Shown: positions 37,742-46,672, numbered from the stretch's first letter. The stretch is 64,000 nt of DNA from Pseudomonas fulva 12-X (GCF_000213805.1 NC_015556.1:4045001-4109000); one strand, 5' to 3'. Program-made: numbers and translations. Notes: generated by a model from the letters alone, not told the origin.

Positions 37742-38694
37742 CCACGTCCCAACCTTCCCCATCTGAGCTGATCTGTATCACAGCTACAGCTCCCGGAGAC
37801 TTGGCGACAGTTACCGTGACCTTCAACCCCTCCCTGGCAGAGCTTCAAGCGCAATTGCACGTCTTACCCGCACGCTGCATCAAGGTCATTGTGGACAACG
37901 CATCCAAGCCGGATATCTGGGAAGAAGTTGCAGCTCTCGCCGGCAAGTTTCAAAACATCCATCTGATACGAAGTGAAACCAATCTTGGTCTTGCAGCCGC
38001 CCTCAACTACGGTGTTGATTGGTTGGCCACATTGACACCCACTCCCCAATTCGTGCTCTTGCTCGATCAGGACAGCGAGCCGAAGCCAGGCAGCATTGCA
38101 ACGCTGCTTGCTGGATTCGCTCAGTTGCGGGCCAAAGGGCACAAGGTGGGTTGCGTGGGACCGTTGCTGGCCGACCCAGACACCGGCCTTACGCACGGTT
38201 TTCACCAAAGCACCCGCTGGCGCTGGACACGGGCCTACCCACTTGCAGGTACTGCCACGCCCGTACCGTGCGCCAACCTCAACGGAAGCGGCACGCTGGT
38301 ACCACTGGCCCTATTTCAGCAGCTAGGCGGACTCGATGAGGCCTTATTCATCGACCATGTGGACACTGAATGGGCATTCCGCGTCATTGCTCATGGCTAC
38401 AGCCTATGGGGCATCCCGGGCGCGGTGTTCGCGCACAGTATGGGCCAGGCCAGCGTGCGCTTCTGGCTGCTGGGATGGCGAGTGTGGCCAGTACGCTCGC
38501 CACACCGGCATTACTATCTATACCGCAACGCGGCCATGCTGATGAAACGCCCCTACGTGCCCGTGGTGTGGAAAACCTGGGCCGCGATAAAGCTACTGTT
38601 CACCACCATCGTCATGGCGATATCAGGACCGTCACGCTGGCAGCAAATCAAAAACATGTGGCACGGATTACGACAAGGACTTGGCAAAAGATGA
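37738..38694 (+). CDS. Glycosyltransferase family 2 (rhamnosyltransferase-like)
   Basis: The 318-residue protein has the GT-A nucleotide-binding region (KVIVDNASKPDIWEE), NLGLAAALNYGVDWL and the metal-site LLDQDSEPKPG. NLNGSGTLVPLALFQQLGGL and the acidic block FIDHVDTEWAFR follow, as in WbbL/RfbN-type rhamnosyltransferases. It probably adds one sugar during assembly of a lipid-linked oligosaccharide. The start overlaps the GT4 stop by 4 bases and its own stop overlaps the methyltransferase start (ATGA). The donor sugar cannot be fixed; no rhamnose biosynthesis genes are in the window. Confidence 0.88.
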   Translation: MTTSQPSPSELICITATAPGDLATVTVTFNPSLAELQAQLHVLPARCIKVIVDNASKPDIWEEVAALAGKFQNIHLIRSETNLGLAAALNYGVDWLATLTPTPQFVLLLDQDSEPKPGSIATLLAGFAQLRAKGHKVGCVGPLLADPDTGLTHGFHQSTRWRWTRAYPLAGTATPVPCANLNGSGTLVPLALFQQLGGLDEALFIDHVDTEWAFRVIAHGYSLWGIPGAVFAHSMGQASVRFWLLGWRVWPVRSPHRHYYLYRNAAMLMKRPYVPVVWKTWAAIKLLFTTIVMAISGPSRWQQIKNMWHGLRQGLGKR

Positions 38695-39734
38695 ACATTG
38701 CTCAGCAAAACCAATGGTCACGCGGCCAACTGGAATCCGTTGCAAACTGCCCTGCCTGCAGTAGCGAGAATCGTGCTGTAGCCAACTTCACACGTCGCGA
38801 CAACGAAGGTGCTATGCCCGACCTATGGCGCATGGTGCAGTGCGTCGATTGCCAGTCCATCTGGCTTGACCCGCGTCCGGATGCGCAATCGTTGCCGCGC
38901 GCCTATGACGATTACTACACACACAACACCGAGGCCGACGATGTGCCGCAGAACGGCGGCAGCGGTCTAGCGTGGAGGCTGATCAACGGCTACCTCAACC
39001 GGCGCTTTGGCATGCACCGCCAACCTGAATCTGGATGGGGGTATGCCATTTTCTCGCTCATTGAGCCTTGGCGGCTCAAGCTCGATTACTACGGCAGGCA
39101 CCTGACATACAACCGCATCGGTAGGCCCGGATGTTTACTAGACATCGGCTGCGGCAATGGTGCTTTTCTGGATCGTGCCAAGACCATGGGATGGCGGGTT
39201 CACGGCTGCGAGATCGATCCCAAAGCCGTTGCCGCCTGCCGCAGCATTGGCCTTGACGTGATCGAAGGCGATTCCTTTGCGCCGCAACTGGTCGAACAAT
39301 CGTTCGACGTCATTACTATGAGCCATGTGATTGAGCATGTGCATGACCAGCCGGCCCTGCTGCAGCGCGCTCATGACCTACTTCGTCCTGGCGGCTGGCT
39401 CTGGTTGGCAGTGCCCAACCCTCAGAGCATTGGGCTTTTCGTAGCCAACTCAGCTTGGCATGCCTTGCACCCGCCTTATCACCTGTGTATTCCCAGCCGA
39501 GCTATCCTTACGAACTGGCTCAAGGAACAAGGTTTCTCCGAGATACAACTCTTAAGGCGTGGTGCGCATGTTCGTCAGATATGGCGAGTCTCCCAAGCCA
39601 TTGCTCAACGAGAAGTCATTGTCGCTCCATCGCCTGGCCGCTTGTTCGCTTGGCGCTTGCTCGCTGATGCCTTGGCAACAATCAGCCCGTACCGAGCTGA
39701 AGAAACAGTGCTATTAGCGCGAAAGCCGGATTGA
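38691..39734 (+). CDS. Class I SAM-dependent methyltransferase with N-terminal zinc ribbon
   Basis: The 347-residue protein begins with a zinc-ribbon-like pair of CxxC motifs (NCPACSSE near residue 19 and QCVDCQS near residue 50) and continues with a class I methyltransferase fold: motif I LLDIGCGNGAFLDRAK, then GCEIDPKAVAACRSIGLDVI and FDVITMSHVIEHVHDQP. Proteins of this type are common in O-antigen and capsule clusters, where they methylate a sugar or glycan end. The ATG at 38691 overlaps the previous stop, so the longer open frame from 38370 is discarded. A four-base gap separates it from the next glycosyltransferase. The acceptor is unknown; glycan O-methylation is inferred from context. 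Confidence 0.85.
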   Translation: MNIAQQNQWSRGQLESVANCPACSSENRAVANFTRRDNEGAMPDLWRMVQCVDCQSIWLDPRPDAQSLPRAYDDYYTHNTEADDVPQNGGSGLAWRLINGYLNRRFGMHRQPESGWGYAIFSLIEPWRLKLDYYGRHLTYNRIGRPGCLLDIGCGNGAFLDRAKTMGWRVHGCEIDPKAVAACRSIGLDVIEGDSFAPQLVEQSFDVITMSHVIEHVHDQPALLQRAHDLLRPGGWLWLAVPNPQSIGLFVANSAWHALHPPYHLCIPSRAILTNWLKEQGFSEIQLLRRGAHVRQIWRVSQAIAQREVIVAPSPGRLFAWRLLADALATISPYRAEETVLLARKPD

Positions 39735-39738
39735 TTCG

Positions 39739-40668
39739 ATGAAGGCAAATACCAACACACCAATCACCGGTCTTGTTCTTCACTTTCGCACACCAGAAAA
39801 AACACTGGCCTGTCTACGATCCCTTCAGCGGGAAGGTATCCGCAAGGTCATCGTCGTAGACAACTCAGAAGACGATGGTCAATCCATCACAGCCATGCAG
39901 GGCGATCTGGATGCGCTGCACAACACCGGGTTTGATACCGAGGTATTGAACCCTAGGCGCAACCTCGGCTTTGCAGCAGGCGTCAATATGGGGCTTGCAC
40001 ATATTGCCGCCAGCCAAGCCAGCCACGTACTGCTAATCAACTCAGATGCACAACTGACCCCCAGCGCACTTCGCCACATGCGCCGTGCGCTGCAAACCGC
40101 CGCCATCGTTGCGCCGCGCATTGCGCAAGGCAATGAAGCGCATACATCACCCTTCGCCTACTACGACCGCTTACTAGGTCTGATCACACGCAAGCCCTAC
40201 GTCATGCCATTGCGCCATGCCAGCGGCTGCTGCATCTTGGTTCATGTCGATCAAGCGCATGTACCGCTGCTTGACCAAGATTTCTTCTTCTATGGTGAGG
40301 ACGTCATGCTTGGCTTTACTACAGAGCAAAGCAACATCGCCAAACAGGAATGCCCGCAAGCCAGGGCATCGCACGCCACCTCAACCAGCGCCAGGAACGG
40401 CTCGCTGTTCTACGAATACCACATGAACCGCGCGCATTGGCTGCTTGCCAAAAAGCTGGCTCGCAACCACCTGGAACTGTGCGCGTTCATCGCAGGCCGG
40501 TGCATGATGCTACCTTTACGCGCCCTGATACGGAGTTTGCGCTTTCGGTCACTAGTCGCCTGGAAGGGCTTAATTATGGCGACCTTCGATGTATTACGTG
40601 GAAGATGCCGAAGTCTTACGCCACCGGCGATTACAACAAACCCGCACCACCAACTCACTCCCCAATAA
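39739..40668 (+). CDS. Glycosyltransferase family 2
   Basis: The 309-residue protein has GT-A features: GLVLHFRTPEKTLACLRSLQ, VIVVDNSEDDG, NLGFAAGVNMGLAHIA, the acidic motif LLINSDAQL and a C-terminal FFFYGEDVMLGF acceptor/catalytic block. A hydrophobic C-terminal segment may attach it to the membrane. It ends the plus-strand run of glycan genes. Its last 75 bases overlap the convergent flippase gene, an arrangement that usually results from recombination of cassettes. Donor and acceptor are unknown. Confidence 0.85.
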   Translation: MKANTNTPITGLVLHFRTPEKTLACLRSLQREGIRKVIVVDNSEDDGQSITAMQGDLDALHNTGFDTEVLNPRRNLGFAAGVNMGLAHIAASQASHVLLINSDAQLTPSALRHMRRALQTAAIVAPRIAQGNEAHTSPFAYYDRLLGLITRKPYVMPLRHASGCCILVHVDQAHVPLLDQDFFFYGEDVMLGFTTEQSNIAKQECPQARASHATSTSARNGSLFYEYHMNRAHWLLAKKLARNHLELCAFIAGRCMMLPLRALIRSLRFRSLVAWKGLIMATFDVLRGRCRSLTPPAITTNPHHQLTPQ

Positions 40669-41859
40669 CGCCATTGCCCATTCGGAACACACCAGCGCCA
40701 AGGCCATACCATATATGCCTATATACGCCGTCAGCAGCATGGCCGCCACGCTCAACACCACCAAACCAGCCACCTCAAACCCTGCTCGCATCCAGGGCTT
40801 GCCCAGCGCCATCAGCGCATTGCCAGCCGCAATGCGCAGGGCCATACCGGGAACGGCAAGGCACAACCAGCGGATCACCTCATCTACCCCTTCGTACTTT
40901 CCCCCCAGCAGCCAGGCGAATAACGGCGCACAGCACCAAAGCACCACCGCCAGCCCCATACCGTAAAGAGCTGTAGCACCAAAAATCCAACGTAAAAGGC
41001 GCGCGGTACGTTGCGGTTGCTCATGCCCTTCGCGGAACAAGCGAGGCAATGCCGATAGCATCAAGGCAATCACAGGCAGTGTGACGGCCCCTACCACACG
41101 TGCAGCCGCCGCGTATAAGCCCGCAGCAGGCAAGGGCAGCAATCTGATAGCCAGCGTCTTGTCTAGCTCTGCCGGCCCAATCGCCGAGATATTGAGCGCG
41201 GCATAACTGGCCGCCTCACGCAGCTCCTGCCCACTCGGCCGGCGCCACACACGTGGGTGCGGCCAGCGGAGCGGGAGGCACGCCAGCATCACCAGCAAAC
41301 CAATCGCAGTCGCCATACAGTAACCATAGCCATAGACCGCCAATGGATCTGCCGGTGCCAGCCAGCCCACAGCTACGGCCACCACCAGGCGCAGCGCCAA
41401 TGGTAGTGTCTGCAACAATTGGGAGCGCGCCGTATGTTCAGCCGCCAGAACTTCCACCACCGCCAAGGCCGACAGCGGCATCAGCAGCATCTCTGCCACA
41501 CCAAGCGCCAACAACACGCCCCAACCCACGCCACTGGCATGCAGTAGCTGGGTACAAATCAACATAAAGACGATCAGCAACGCGCCGCCGCACAGCAAGG
41601 TGGTCGGCAAAGCATACGGCAGTATTTGTGCCCGTCTGACTGGGTCTTTAGACATCGCGCCCAACAGCACCAGATGCATACCGAAGGTAGACAGCGTGCC
41701 CAGCAGCACCCCTAACGCAGCGACACCGACAAAGCCGCCAAACTGCTCGGGACCAAGCATCCGCGCCACCAACAACAAGGTGCCGGCCTGCACGATCAGG
41801 CGCAGCCCCAGTACCACACTGGTGCGTAGAGCGGCTAAAGCGATCGGACCTCTAAACAT
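40594..41859 (-). CDS. Wzx-type oligosaccharide flippase (MOP superfamily)
   Basis: The 421-residue protein has about 12 membrane helices and the start GLRLIVQAGTLLLVARMLGP followed by EQFGGFVGVAALGVLLG, the pattern of polysaccharide flippases that move undecaprenyl-linked oligosaccharides across the cytoplasmic membrane. The ATG at 41859 starts two bases after the stop of the broken upstream gene. It runs opposite to the glycosyltransferases and overlaps the last one by 75 bases at its 3' end. No Wzy polymerase or O-antigen ligase is visible nearby, so the product may be a single repeat unit, or these are encoded elsewhere. Confidence 0.85.
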   Translation of the reverse strand: MFRGPIALAALRTSVVLGLRLIVQAGTLLLVARMLGPEQFGGFVGVAALGVLLGTLSTFGMHLVLLGAMSKDPVRRAQILPYALPTTLLCGGALLIVFMLICTQLLHASGVGWGVLLALGVAEMLLMPLSALAVVEVLAAEHTARSQLLQTLPLALRLVVAVAVGWLAPADPLAVYGYGYCMATAIGLLVMLACLPLRWPHPRVWRRPSGQELREAASYAALNISAIGPAELDKTLAIRLLPLPAAGLYAAAARVVGAVTLPVIALMLSALPRLFREGHEQPQRTARLLRWIFGATALYGMGLAVVLWCCAPLFAWLLGGKYEGVDEVIRWLCLAVPGMALRIAAGNALMALGKPWMRAGFEVAGLVVLSVAAMLLTAYIGIYGMALALVCSEWAMALLGSELVVRVCCNRRWRKTSASST

Positions 41860-41861
41860 GG

Positions 41862-43229
41862 TCAGTGTTCTTTTACGAAGTAGCCACCCGTTTTAGGTGC
41901 GCTCTGAAATTCTATGCCCCCTTGCTCGCACAGTTTTTTTAGCCGGCGCCCAATGACTCGTTGAGTCACCTGCAGATAACGGACAGCTATTGCGCTTGCG
42001 TTAACGGGTTGATTGGCCGTAATGAATTCCAGCAACTCTTTTACACCGACATTTACACCGAGACTCACGCTCTCGTTAGCCCCTGCAATAGATACCCCTT
42101 GCTCGGATACCCCGTGAATATGCGCCTCTGCATAGCGAAACGTCACCCACAGGCCACCCGGCTCGATCTCCCACTGCGGCAGCGGGTGATTATCCTGCCT
42201 ACAGGCCTCAATGATGCGCTCGATGCCCCGGCCCCAGGACTTGATGAGGCCGGCCCGAGAAAACGTATCAGCGATATCCGGACTAAACGGGCACGAAGCA
42301 TATTTGGCAATATGCTTGCCCAGCGTCCAGTTATCCGACAGCTGGCCTGGGTTCCAGATCATGAGTTTGGCAGGATAAGCGCTGATCTGCACCGCCACGG
42401 CACGGGCGTAATCCTTGTGAACTACCGCATTCAGCATGGCTTTGCGCAAGGCCGCCATGGGCACTGGGTAACGCATTTTTTGGTACAGGTCGTCGTAGCT
42501 GATCAAAGCCAAGGTATTTGAGCTTGAGCACCTCAATAGCCGTGTCCGCTTGGGTGAATAGGTTGCCGGTGATTTCATCCTGATGGAGCAGACTAGCATT
42601 GCTGCTGCCAATAGCCCCCTATTTTAATCTGCGCGGAGGAAACGAAATGTTCGGGGTCGTTGTGAAACAGCAGGGCCGCAGCGCGCTCCAGCCTGTCGCC
42701 GAGCATGAGTCGCAGGTGCTCCAGCAATAGTTCGGTGCTCTCCTGCAGGATCGTTTCGGGTAAGCGCTGGCTGTGAATAGCTTGCTGGCCGAAGCGCCTG
42801 ATAATGCATTGATCCAACTCGCTGGATACAAGGTATTGCAGGGGTACCGCATCCCAGTGCAAGCCTTGTTTTTTCAGCAAAAATCGATCGAAGATCGCGC
42901 CTTTGAGCTCCTGCTTGGTACTGCCGCTACGGTAGTGATGCTCACCCTTGTAACTGACTGGATAGGGGTAGGCTGGCACCTGGATTTGCAGGGTCTCCAA
43001 GCGCACCGTGCAACTGCAGATTCACGTCGATCACGATAGCCTGTGCGTCGCGCACTTCGTTCGGAATGTCTTCCAGCATTTTTTGCACGTTCAGGATACC
43101 TACAACCTGACCTTGATCATCGTAACCCACTAGCATCGCACCGCCTTCTGCATTGTTGAAGGCACTTATCCATTTGAGCAGATCGTCTTTCCACTGGCGC
43201 TTGAGCTCTATACGCTAGGATTCTTGCAT
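41862..43229 (-). pseudogene. AlbA_2-domain ATP-binding/transcriptional regulator family gene, broken by a stop and two frameshifts
   Basis: The pieces read in order on the minus strand. ATG at 43229 gives MQES followed by a TAG, then RIELKRQWKDDLLKWISAFN and EGGAMLVGYDDQGQVVG (AlbA_2 domain). After a frameshift near 42980 comes AYPYPVSYKGEHHYRSGSTK. After another near 42600 comes ALRKAMLNAVVHKDYARAV, WNPGQLSDNW and SWGRGIERIIEACRQ, the divergent HATPase C-terminal part, with a winged helix near the end. Intact members are about 450-480 residues and often occur in defence or mobile regions. The three lesions make it non-functional, unless sequencing errors are responsible. Confidence 0.85.
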
Positions 43230-43364
43230 GGCGTAAGTCCTCTGCGATCGTAGGATGGGATCGGGGCGCGCAGACTAGCCAAGCGTAATCCGACAGTTTG
43301 CCCCCGCGGATTACGCCTGAGGCTAATCCAGGCTACGGTCTGGCTTTCTGCTCGTATGCCGAGC

Positions 43365-44216
43365 TCAGCCCTTGTCCTTGTACATCAAGGCCGTGATCTG
43401 CTCGGAGATCAGCCCCATCAAGAACACCATCACCGCACCGCTATAAAGCAAGGCACTCATATTGGTAAAGCGACCCTCCGTGCTGAGCGTATAACCGTAC
43501 CAACCGGAGGCCAGCATGAACATGGTCAACGCCACGGGCGCAAATATCTTTAACGGTGAAAACAACGTGCCGATCTTGAAAATAATCAACAAAAAACGTG
43601 AGCCATCGTGCAACAAGCGGATATGGCTTTTGCCGATACGCCTGGCCGCATGAATCGGCACATAGGCAACAGAGTAACCGGCACGAAAAAAGGCCATGGT
43701 ACTGGTAGTGGGGTAGGAAAACCCGTTGGGTAGCAGATAGAGAAACTCGCGGAATTTATTTGCCCGTACAGCGCGAAAACCCGACGTTAGGTCTTCAACT
43801 CGGTGCCCCGTCATCCAACTTGCAAGGCGGTTGTACAGGCCATTGGCAAACCCGCGCCCAATGCTGGCTTGCGAGCCTTTCTGACGCGCACCCACTACCA
43901 TGTCGTGTCCCTGCTCAGTCAACACCAGCATACGGGGGATATCCGCTGGATCATGCTGGCCGTCGGCGTCCATAAACACAATTACCTCGCCCACGGCGGC
44001 ACGAGCCCCGCTCTTGATTGCAGCACCATTACCCTTGCTGTAGGGGTGATGCACAACCCTGGCTCCCGCTGCGGCAGCAACCTCTGCCGTGCTGTCAGTG
44101 GAGCCGTCATTGACCACAATCACCTCGGCATCCGGGTAAAACTGGCGAATGCCAGCCACAGTTGCACCAATGGCTAACGCCTCATTTTTGGCGGGGAGGA
44201 CGATGCTTATATTCAT
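43365..44216 (-). CDS. Glycosyltransferase family 2, polyprenyl-phosphate sugar synthase type, with C-terminal membrane helices
   Basis: The 283-residue protein has a DPM1/GtrB-like GT-A domain: ISIVLPAKNEALAIGATVAG, VIVVNDGSTDST, YSKGNGAAIKSGARAA, the metal-binding DxD in VFMDADGQHDP and DLTSGFRAVRANKFREFL. Two C-terminal membrane helices follow (IFAPVALTMFMLASGWYGY; SGAVMVFLMGLISEQI). Such enzymes move a sugar from a nucleotide donor to undecaprenyl or dolichyl phosphate on the cytoplasmic face. The start overlaps the stop of the GT-C gene upstream (ATGA), so the two proteins are made together. The product would be a suitable donor for a GT-C enzyme. The sugar is unknown. Confidence 0.88.
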   Translation of the reverse strand: MNISIVLPAKNEALAIGATVAGIRQFYPDAEVIVVNDGSTDSTAEVAAAAGARVVHHPYSKGNGAAIKSGARAAVGEVIVFMDADGQHDPADIPRMLVLTEQGHDMVVGARQKGSQASIGRGFANGLYNRLASWMTGHRVEDLTSGFRAVRANKFREFLYLLPNGFSYPTTSTMAFFRAGYSVAYVPIHAARRIGKSHIRLLHDGSRFLLIIFKIGTLFSPLKIFAPVALTMFMLASGWYGYTLSTEGRFTNMSALLYSGAVMVFLMGLISEQITALMYKDKG

Positions 44217-46138
44217 GGCGCTTCCGTAGCAGGGTTCTCGGTTTTTATTGCCTCTTTCAAGGCGCTATCCAGATAGGCTATATCTCGCTCATAGGAAGTA
44301 CGCGAACGCTTCAGCTTGCGCGAATCCTGCTGTGCCAACACTTGGGTAGCTTGCTCAAGCAGGGCTAATGCCTCTTTGGGGTGTCCACCAGACGCCACTT
44401 CCGACACCATGGCTAAGGCTGCATCGGTTTCCTGGTAGAGACTCATCGCCAGGCTGTAGTATTCATATGCTTGGGCAGTATCACCAAGATGCAGGTAAAT
44501 CTGGGCACGCAGGTAAGCCACCAAGCGAATAAACAAGGGAAATTGATTGTAGACAATACTGCTATCCATCGCACCCAATAAATTCAAGGTATAGCGAACA
44601 TACTCTGGCGAGTTACTTTCCAGCACCGCCTCAACAATGGTGCGCAAGCCTTTCACAGTTTGCGCATCAAACTGCTGCACCTTGAGCCGCTCGCCAGCTT
44701 TAATAAAGTCCTGCTCTGAAGCCACTCCTACATATACCTTTTGCAGCAAGAGACGGACTGTTAGCAGTGAGCTATTGGACAACCGCTCACTTTCCGCAAG
44801 CAAATACTCGTTAGCTTTCTCGTACTGCCCATTACTCATGTAATAGGCTGCCATACTGTTGATGGCGCGCGGCGATTCAGTGGCAGCCTGCATCCAGTAC
44901 AGCTCCAGCTTTTCGTTATTACTCCAAAGCGATGCGCGCAGCCAAGTCATGGAGGCCAGAACACCAAGAATAGCAACCGCAACGACTGGCAGCAGTTTGA
45001 AGCGGCCACTCAAAATGACACAGTAATAGGCCAACGGTAGAAATAGAAACAGGGCTGCCAAATGATTGCGGTGCTCAAAATACAACTCCAGCCCAACCAC
45101 TGTGGACTCCATCAAGTGGGCCGCAAAGAAAAACAGAATAGCCAGACTGATCAGAGGTGTTTTTTTACGCAACAAGAGGGCAAATACAACAAGAGCAAAC
45201 AGAAAAACAATGGCAAAAAAAGTACTAACCGGCTCAAACAACCCTTTGGAAATAACGTAACCATCCTGATACAGGCCATTGCCTTCAATTCTGGGCACAA
45301 ACAGATGAAGCAGGTACTCACAGACAATTCGGGCTTCGGTTAGCAGACGCTCAACCTGATTAAAGTTGCGACTCGGCCACGGGTTATCGGCAAAGTCAAT
45401 GTAGCGGGCCAATAGAACGGCGATAGCAACGGAGGGAAGCCAGAGAAATACAGCCCGCCACTGCCAGACAGGCTTGCCATCCTTCGGCAGACAGAACTCA
45501 ATAACCAGAACAAGCAACGGCAGCAAAGCACCATTTTCCTTACTGAAAGTAGCCAGCAGCGTGCCTGCACCTATCGCCAACGTCATCAGCACATAGGCAC
45601 GCCCAGTGCGTATAGCCATCTGCAAGCGCGCATACAGGTAAAGCAAAATTCCCACCAGGCAGAACAGCGTGGCCAGTTGCGCCATACGTTGCACCACATA
45701 CAGCGTGGTAGACACCATATAGGGGTGCAATACCCAAAGCGCACAGGCCAGAACGGCAATCCATTGTGCCTGCCGCTCACTGACTGACTTGAAATTGCGC
45801 ATCAGCAATAGTGTTGCCCAACACAGCAACAAGCCGCACAGTATATGAATCAGCAAATTGGTGTATTTGAACCAAGGCGCGTAACTTGGCCAGGTATTGT
45901 CATCCAGCAAAAAGCTGGCTAGCGATAAAGGGCGCCCTGTCGGACCGGACCAGCCACTAAAAACAAAAGCCCGAAAGGTTTCTAAGTTGCTTACGCCACC
46001 GAGATCTCCCATTGTCTCGAGGTTGGGCTGATCATCAAATAAAAAACCACCACTTAGACCAGGCCAATAGACAAAGCAGGCACTTAGCAACACGACAGAC
46101 AGCAACAAAAATGGCTGCACCACAAATATATTCTTCAT
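44213..46138 (-). CDS. GT-C-fold membrane glycosyltransferase with TPR-like C-terminus, candidate pilin O-glycosyltransferase
   Basis: The protein of about 641 residues has some 10-12 membrane helices in the first 400 residues and a soluble helical region after about 420 with TPR-like repeats (AINSMAAYYMSNGQYEKANE; YLRAQIYLHLGDTAQAYEYY). The first loop after helix 1 has FLFDDQPNL, an acidic pair (D35, D36) where GT-C enzymes, including the TMTC O-mannosyltransferases, carry the catalytic or metal site. The ATG at 46138 is preferred; a TTG further up lies inside the pilA terminator. The gene lies 58 bases after pilA in the same direction and overlaps the polyprenyl-phosphate sugar synthase gene. 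Glycosylation of PilA outside the cytoplasmic membrane is inferred from context; no Wzy_C (TfpO/PilO) motif was recognised. Confidence 0.75.
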   Translation of the reverse strand: MKNIFVVQPFLLLSVVLLSACFVYWPGLSGGFLFDDQPNLETMGDLGGVSNLETFRAFVFSGWSGPTGRPLSLASFLLDDNTWPSYAPWFKYTNLLIHILCGLLLCWATLLLMRNFKSVSERQAQWIAVLACALWVLHPYMVSTTLYVVQRMAQLATLFCLVGILLYLYARLQMAIRTGRAYVLMTLAIGAGTLLATFSKENGALLPLLVLVIEFCLPKDGKPVWQWRAVFLWLPSVAIAVLLARYIDFADNPWPSRNFNQVERLLTEARIVCEYLLHLFVPRIEGNGLYQDGYVISKGLFEPVSTFFAIVFLFALVVFALLLRKKTPLISLAILFFFAAHLMESTVVGLELYFEHRNHLAALFLFLPLAYYCVILSGRFKLLPVVAVAILGVLASMTWLRASLWSNNEKLELYWMQAATESPRAINSMAAYYMSNGQYEKANEYLLAESERLSNSSLLTVRLLLQKVYVGVASEQDFIKAGERLKVQQFDAQTVKGLRTIVEAVLESNSPEYVRYTLNLLGAMDSSIVYNQFPLFIRLVAYLRAQIYLHLGDTAQAYEYYSLAMSLYQETDAALAMVSEVASGGHPKEALALLEQATQVLAQQDSRKLKRSRTSYERDIAYLDSALKEAIKTENPATEAP

Positions 46139-46148
46139 AAAAATAAAA

Positions 46149-46176
46149 AGGCGATGCTTATAAATAAGCATCGCCT
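46149..46176 (-). terminator. Rho-independent terminator between pilA and the glycosyltransferase gene
   Basis: A 12-bp perfect stem (AGGCGATGCTTA with TAAGCATCGCCT, TAAA loop) is followed on the minus strand by a long T-rich run. It lies 20 bases after the pilA stop and would separate high pilA transcription from lower read-through into the glycosyltransferase pair. Confidence 0.92.
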
Positions 46177-46195
46177 CCCTCTGAACCCTACGATA

Positions 46196-46624
46196 TTATC
46201 GGCAGTTCGAAGGAATGAATTTTGTATCGATCGGAGTGCTGGCGCCTGGCTTGCATTTCCAGCGAATACCACCAGCATTAGTAGTTGGACTCAGCGCCAA
46301 GGTAGCGCCACTGGATACCTTATCATTAAAAGCGATGGTGATAAGGCCATTCGCAACAGTAACGCTAGTAACAGCATTGCCTGTGATGGACGTATTGGTA
46401 GCCAGCCCAGCGGAGGCATTGTTCGTAGGATAACGATTGTTGCTGGACAAGAACTCGGATACGGAAGCCTTGGCACCACCAGCGAGGCTCAGGCCTTCGG
46501 AAACGTGAGAACGCTTGGTGTAATCCTGGTAAGCAGGCAGCGCAATGGCAGCCAAAATACCGATGATCGCAACAACGATCATCAATTCAATCAGGGTAAA
46601 ACCCTTTTGCATTTGAGCTTTCAT
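46196..46624 (-). CDS. pilA: Type IV pilus major pilin
   Basis: The 142-residue type IVa prepilin has a short basic leader ending in glycine (MKAQMQKG), cleaved and methylated by PilD before F9. The mature start [20 protein letters not shown] has the essential Glu5 and the hydrophobic assembly helix. The C-terminal disulfide loop is formed by C124 and C141 (WKCKPGAST to SNCR). The protein polymerises into the pilus driven by PilB and PilC, encoded divergently. A sigma-54 promoter precedes it and a strong terminator follows. Serine and threonine are abundant in the variable region ([15 protein letters not shown]), so O-glycosylation sites are available; which one is used is unknown. Confidence 0.96.
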   Translation of the reverse strand: MKAQMQKGFTLIELMIVVAIIGILAAIALPAYQDYTKRSHVSEGLSLAGGAKASVSEFLSSNNRYPTNNASAGLATNTSITGNAVTSVTVANGLITIAFNDKVSSGATLALSPTTNAGGIRWKCKPGASTPIDTKFIPSNCR

Positions 46625-46645
46625 GTAACTCTCCAGTCATTAAGT

Positions 46646-46665
46646 GTCAGGCAGACAAGCCTGAC
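46646..46665 (-). other. Stem-loop at the predicted 5' end of pilA mRNA
   Basis: A perfect 7-bp inverted repeat GTCAGGC-N6-GCCTGAC. The sigma-54 promoter predicts a start near 46663, so the hairpin would form the very 5' end of the transcript and could protect it from decay. The role is inference. Confidence 0.6.
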
Positions 46666-46672
46666 GATGACA

